Part shown: positions 6,502-8,394 of the stretch, piece after piece | How the letters are laid out: each line of letters starts with the position of its first letter | Position numbering within the stretch: position 1 is the stretch's first letter | Source: Clostridiales bacterium UBA735 | Lineage (GTDB): Bacteria; Bacillota; Clostridia; Oscillospirales; Oscillospiraceae | Assembly (NCBI GenBank): GCA_002298695.1 | Contig: DBLB01000166.1 | Span: forward strand, 1 to 8,394 | Reading direction: 5' to 3' | DNA length: 8,394 nt | The notes under the pieces: generated by a model | Told to the model about the DNA's origin: nothing | Databases searched by the model: none | The model's input: only the letters and a program-made list of their open reading frames with translations | Program-made: the position numbers and the translations under genes

Positions 6502-6577
6502 CCGCCAGACTGCGGCGGGATGGGGCCGGATTTCGGGAAATCTGCGCTGGAATCAGGATAGAAAAGAGGACGAAAAC

Positions 6578-7153
6578 ATGGGACTGTGGGAGGAAATACA
6601 GGGTCTTCAGCCCTGGAATGAGCAGGAAGAGACGGAGAAACGACTGATTTTGCAGTATATGGACCGCTTTTCCGATCTTCTGGTGCGCGAAAACGAAATG
6701 GCGCATTTCACGGCGTCGTGCTGGATCGTGAATCCGGCGCGCGACCGCGTGCTCATGGCCTATCACAATCTCTATCAGTCCTGGGCCTGGCTTGGCGGGC
6801 ATGCGGATGGGGAGGAAGATCTGCTGCGCGTGGCGCTGCGGGAGGCCAATGAGGAATCCGGCATTGTGGGGGCGCGGCCGCTGCAAAATGGGATTTTCTC
6901 ACTGGAGATTCTCGGCGTGGACGGGCATGTGAAGCGCGGCCGCTATGTGGGGACGCATCTGCATCTGAATGCGACATATCTGCTGGAGGCGGACGACCGG
7001 CTTCCTATCCGGAGCAAGGCCGATGAGAACAGCGCAGTGCGCTGGATCCCGACAGAGGAGGTGCTGTGCGAGGTCTCGGAACCGGAAATGCGGGCGGTCT
7101 ACCGGAAGCTGATGGACAAGACGCGGCAGTTGGGGCAGATTGCGGCAGATTGA
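6578..7153 (+). CDS. Nudix hydrolase
   Basis: 191 residues. Nudix enzymes cleave a nucleoside diphosphate linked to another group, using Mg2+ held by the Nudix box. The box matches the consensus GX5EX7REUXEEXGU exactly: G74, E80, R88-E89, E92-E93, G95, I96 (GHADGEE, seven residues, REANEESGI). The N-terminal 45 residues form a helical extension before the Nudix fold (W49 onward), and HLHLNATYLLEADD (128-141) is the strand region typical of the fold's second half. The ATG at 6578 has AGAGGA eight bases upstream. The substrate cannot be predicted; the family includes housecleaning enzymes for oxidised nucleotides, ADP-ribose and dinucleotide polyphosphates. It lies 76 bases after the serine hydrolase with no convincing terminator or promoter between them, so it is probably co-transcribed. 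The parAB promoter follows directly. Confidence 0.92.
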   Translation: MGLWEEIQGLQPWNEQEETEKRLILQYMDRFSDLLVRENEMAHFTASCWIVNPARDRVLMAYHNLYQSWAWLGGHADGEEDLLRVALREANEESGIVGARPLQNGIFSLEILGVDGHVKRGRYVGTHLHLNATYLLEADDRLPIRSKADENSAVRWIPTEEVLCEVSEPEMRAVYRKLMDKTRQLGQIAAD

Positions 7154-7175
7154 AGCCGAAGGGAACCTTTTTCTA

Positions 7176-7204
7176 TTGCATTTCAGACGGACAGGCCGTA
7201 TAAT
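7176..7204 (+). promoter_or_regulatory. Sigma-A promoter of parAB
   Basis: TTGCAT (7176-7181), a 17-base spacer and TATAAT (7199-7204). Transcription would begin near 7211, leaving a leader of about 37 bases before the parA ATG at 7248. Confidence 0.85.
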
Positions 7205-7247
7205 AAAATAGTTCATGTGATTTTTCGGAGAGAAAGCGGGTGCGCGC

Positions 7248-8003
7248 ATGGCAAAGGTGATCGCGTTTGTAAATCAGAAGGGCGGCGTCGGCAAGACGAC
7301 CTCGGCGGTCAACCTGACCGCGGAGCTGCATGCTGCCGGGCGGCGGGTGCTGCTGTGCGATTTTGACCCGCAGGCCAACGCGACGAGCGGGCTTGGCGTG
7401 GACAAGGGCGCAGTACGCCTGAGTACCTATGATATCGCCGTGAACGAGCGGGAGGCAAAGGACGCCGTCGTTCATACGAAGTTCGGCGACCTGCTGCCGT
7501 CGAACCCGGCGCTGTCCGGTGCGGGCGTGGAGCTCGTCGGCGTGGACGATCGGGAGCATGTGCTCAAGCGTGCGCTCGACCCGCTGCGGCCGGAATACGA
7601 TTATATTTTCATCGACTGCCCGCCGTCGCTTGAGCTTCTGACACTGAATGCGCTGTGTGCGGCAGATCAGATCCTGATCCCGGTGCAGTGCGAATATTAC
7701 GCGCTGGAGGGACTTTCAGATCTGATGACGACGCTGCGGGCTGTGAAGCGGCGGCTGAATCCGGGACTTTCGGTGTTCGGCGTGCTGCTGACGATGTTCG
7801 ACGGGCGGACGAATTTCTCTGCCCAGGTGGCCGAAGAGGTGCGGCGGCATTTCCCCGGCAAGGTCTTTGCGGCGGCCATTCCACGCAATGTGCGCCTGGC
7901 CGAGGCACCGAGCCACGGGCTGCCTGTGATGGCCTACGACCGCTACAGCCGCGGAGCAGCGGCCTATGCACAGGTGACGCAGGAGATTTTATCGAAAGAG
8001 TGA
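7248..8003 (+). CDS. parA: Chromosome partitioning ATPase ParA (Soj)
   Basis: 251 residues, the normal size for chromosomal Soj. It is a DNA-binding ATPase that dimerises on ATP binding and works with ParB-parS complexes in origin segregation; in Bacillus-type bacteria it also modulates DnaA. Visible motifs are the deviant Walker A KGGVGKTT (11-18, with signature Lys11), the A' motif LLCDFDPQANAT (35-46), Walker B IFIDCPPSLE (120-129), and the C-terminal IPRNVRLAEAPSHGLPV (211-227) with YDRYSRGAAAY typical of Soj. The lack of an N-terminal helix-turn-helix extension argues against a plasmid type Ia ParA. The ATG at 7248 gives the canonical start MAKVIAFVNQ. The ribosome binding site is weak: GGAGAG at 7227 is about 15 bases away, although GCGGG lies closer. 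parB follows after 21 bases with a much stronger site, so the two form one operon. Confidence 0.96.
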   Translation: MAKVIAFVNQKGGVGKTTSAVNLTAELHAAGRRVLLCDFDPQANATSGLGVDKGAVRLSTYDIAVNEREAKDAVVHTKFGDLLPSNPALSGAGVELVGVDDREHVLKRALDPLRPEYDYIFIDCPPSLELLTLNALCAADQILIPVQCEYYALEGLSDLMTTLRAVKRRLNPGLSVFGVLLTMFDGRTNFSAQVAEEVRRHFPGKVFAAAIPRNVRLAEAPSHGLPVMAYDRYSRGAAAYAQVTQEILSKE

Positions 8004-8024
8004 CGTTTGGGAAGGAGGTTGCAT

Positions 8025-8394
8025 ATGGCGAAGCAGAAGGGCCTCGGCAAGGGGCTGGGCGCACTGTTCGGCGAGGAGACGATGCGCGCGGAGACGGCTG
8101 CAGAGGGCGCGGTCAGCACGCTGCCGCTGCAGAAGATCGAGCCGAATCCGCTCCAGCCCAGAAAGACGTTTGAAGAGGAAGAGCTGGATGCGCTGGCGGA
8201 GTCCATCCGCATGCACGGCATCATTCAGCCGCTGACCGTCCGGCTTCTGCCGAGCGGCTATTACCAGATCATTGCCGGCGAGCGGCGCTGGCGGGCCGCG
8301 CGGATGGCGGGACTTTCACAGGTGCCGGTCGTGGTCATTGAGGCGGACGACAAAAAGGCGATGGAGCTGGCACTGATCGAGAATTTGCAGCGCG
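8025..8394 (+). CDS. parB: Chromosome partitioning protein ParB (Spo0J), 3' end cut by window
   Basis: The first 123 residues are visible and the frame is open to the window end; full proteins are about 280-300 residues. ParB binds parS sites near the origin, uses CTP to form a sliding clamp, and recruits SMC and ParA. The N-terminal KQKGLGKGLGALF (3-15) is the ParA-stimulating peptide typical of Spo0J. It is followed by a variable linker, the NPLQPRKTF motif (41-49), a helix including LDALAESIRMHGIIQPL (54-70), the CTP-binding GERRWRAAR box (85-93), and ENLQR (119-123). The helix-turn-helix and dimerisation domains lie beyond the window. The ATG at 8025 has an AGGAGG ribosome binding site six bases upstream. 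No parS-like palindrome (TGTTTCACGTGAAACA) was found in the window. Confidence 0.96.
   Translation, partial: MAKQKGLGKGLGALFGEETMRAETAAEGAVSTLPLQKIEPNPLQPRKTFEEEELDALAESIRMHGIIQPLTVRLLPSGYYQIIAGERRWRAARMAGLSQVPVVVIEADDKKAMELALIENLQR

Noticed and set aside
6502..6577. Small hairpins between the serine hydrolase and Nudix genes (CCGCC/GGCGG; GATTT/AAATC)
   Set aside because: Stems of only five pairs with no T-tract; not a convincing terminator, and no paired -35/-10 boxes were seen.
5873..6886. Minus-strand open frame (337 codons) across the serine hydrolase and Nudix genes
   Set aside because: Pro/Arg-rich shadow of the high-GC coding strand; both plus-strand genes carry intact catalytic motifs.
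7154..7175. Possible terminator after the Nudix gene (AAGG/CCTT then T-run)
   Set aside because: Only a four-pair stem with a three-base loop; too weak to call.

Overview
The window looks like chromosomal DNA from a GC-rich, spore-forming anaerobe of the Clostridia, plausibly Oscillospiraceae or a close relative. This is inferred from Soj/Spo0J-type parAB, sigma-A promoters with clear -35/-10 boxes, strong AGGAGG ribosome binding sites, an OadG-type sodium-pump subunit, and a Cys/Pro-rich coat-like protein behind a possible sporulation promoter. No rRNA, tRNA, CRISPR array, insertion sequence or phage gene was seen. No gap between genes exceeds about 140 bases.

Layout. Bases 2-2422 (+) hold the end of a CUT2-type (RbsA/RbsC-like) sugar ABC importer: a double-domain ATPase cut at its 5' end, then the permease. 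A strong hairpin at 2432-2460 closes this operon and faces a convergent block on the minus strand. That block, read from right to left, is a Cys/Pro-rich protein of unknown function (5243-4425), a MATE-family exporter (4304-2919) and a small OadG-like membrane protein (2817-2476). An intrinsic terminator and a near-consensus promoter sit almost end to end between the first two. From about 5320 rightward the plus strand carries a membrane-anchored serine hydrolase (5380-6501), a Nudix hydrolase (6578-7153), and then parA (7248-8003) and parB (8025 to the window end), with their own consensus-like promoter at 7176-7204.

How the genes fit together. The two importer genes work together as one transporter. 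ParA and ParB form the chromosome segregation pair, which in related bacteria usually lies near the replication origin. The Cys-rich gene and the serine hydrolase are divergent, with promoters back to back in a 136-base gap. The OadG-like gene has no decarboxylase or biotin-carrier partner in view. The importer genes are visibly less GC-rich than everything to their right, with the change near the 2432-2460 terminator.

Most of the window is ordinary housekeeping or transport. The least explained parts are the Cys/Pro-rich protein with its putative late-sporulation promoter, the serine hydrolase on a coiled-coil stalk and membrane anchor, the orphan OadG gene with a perfect dyad over its start region, and the composition boundary. 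I found no convincing new multi-gene system.
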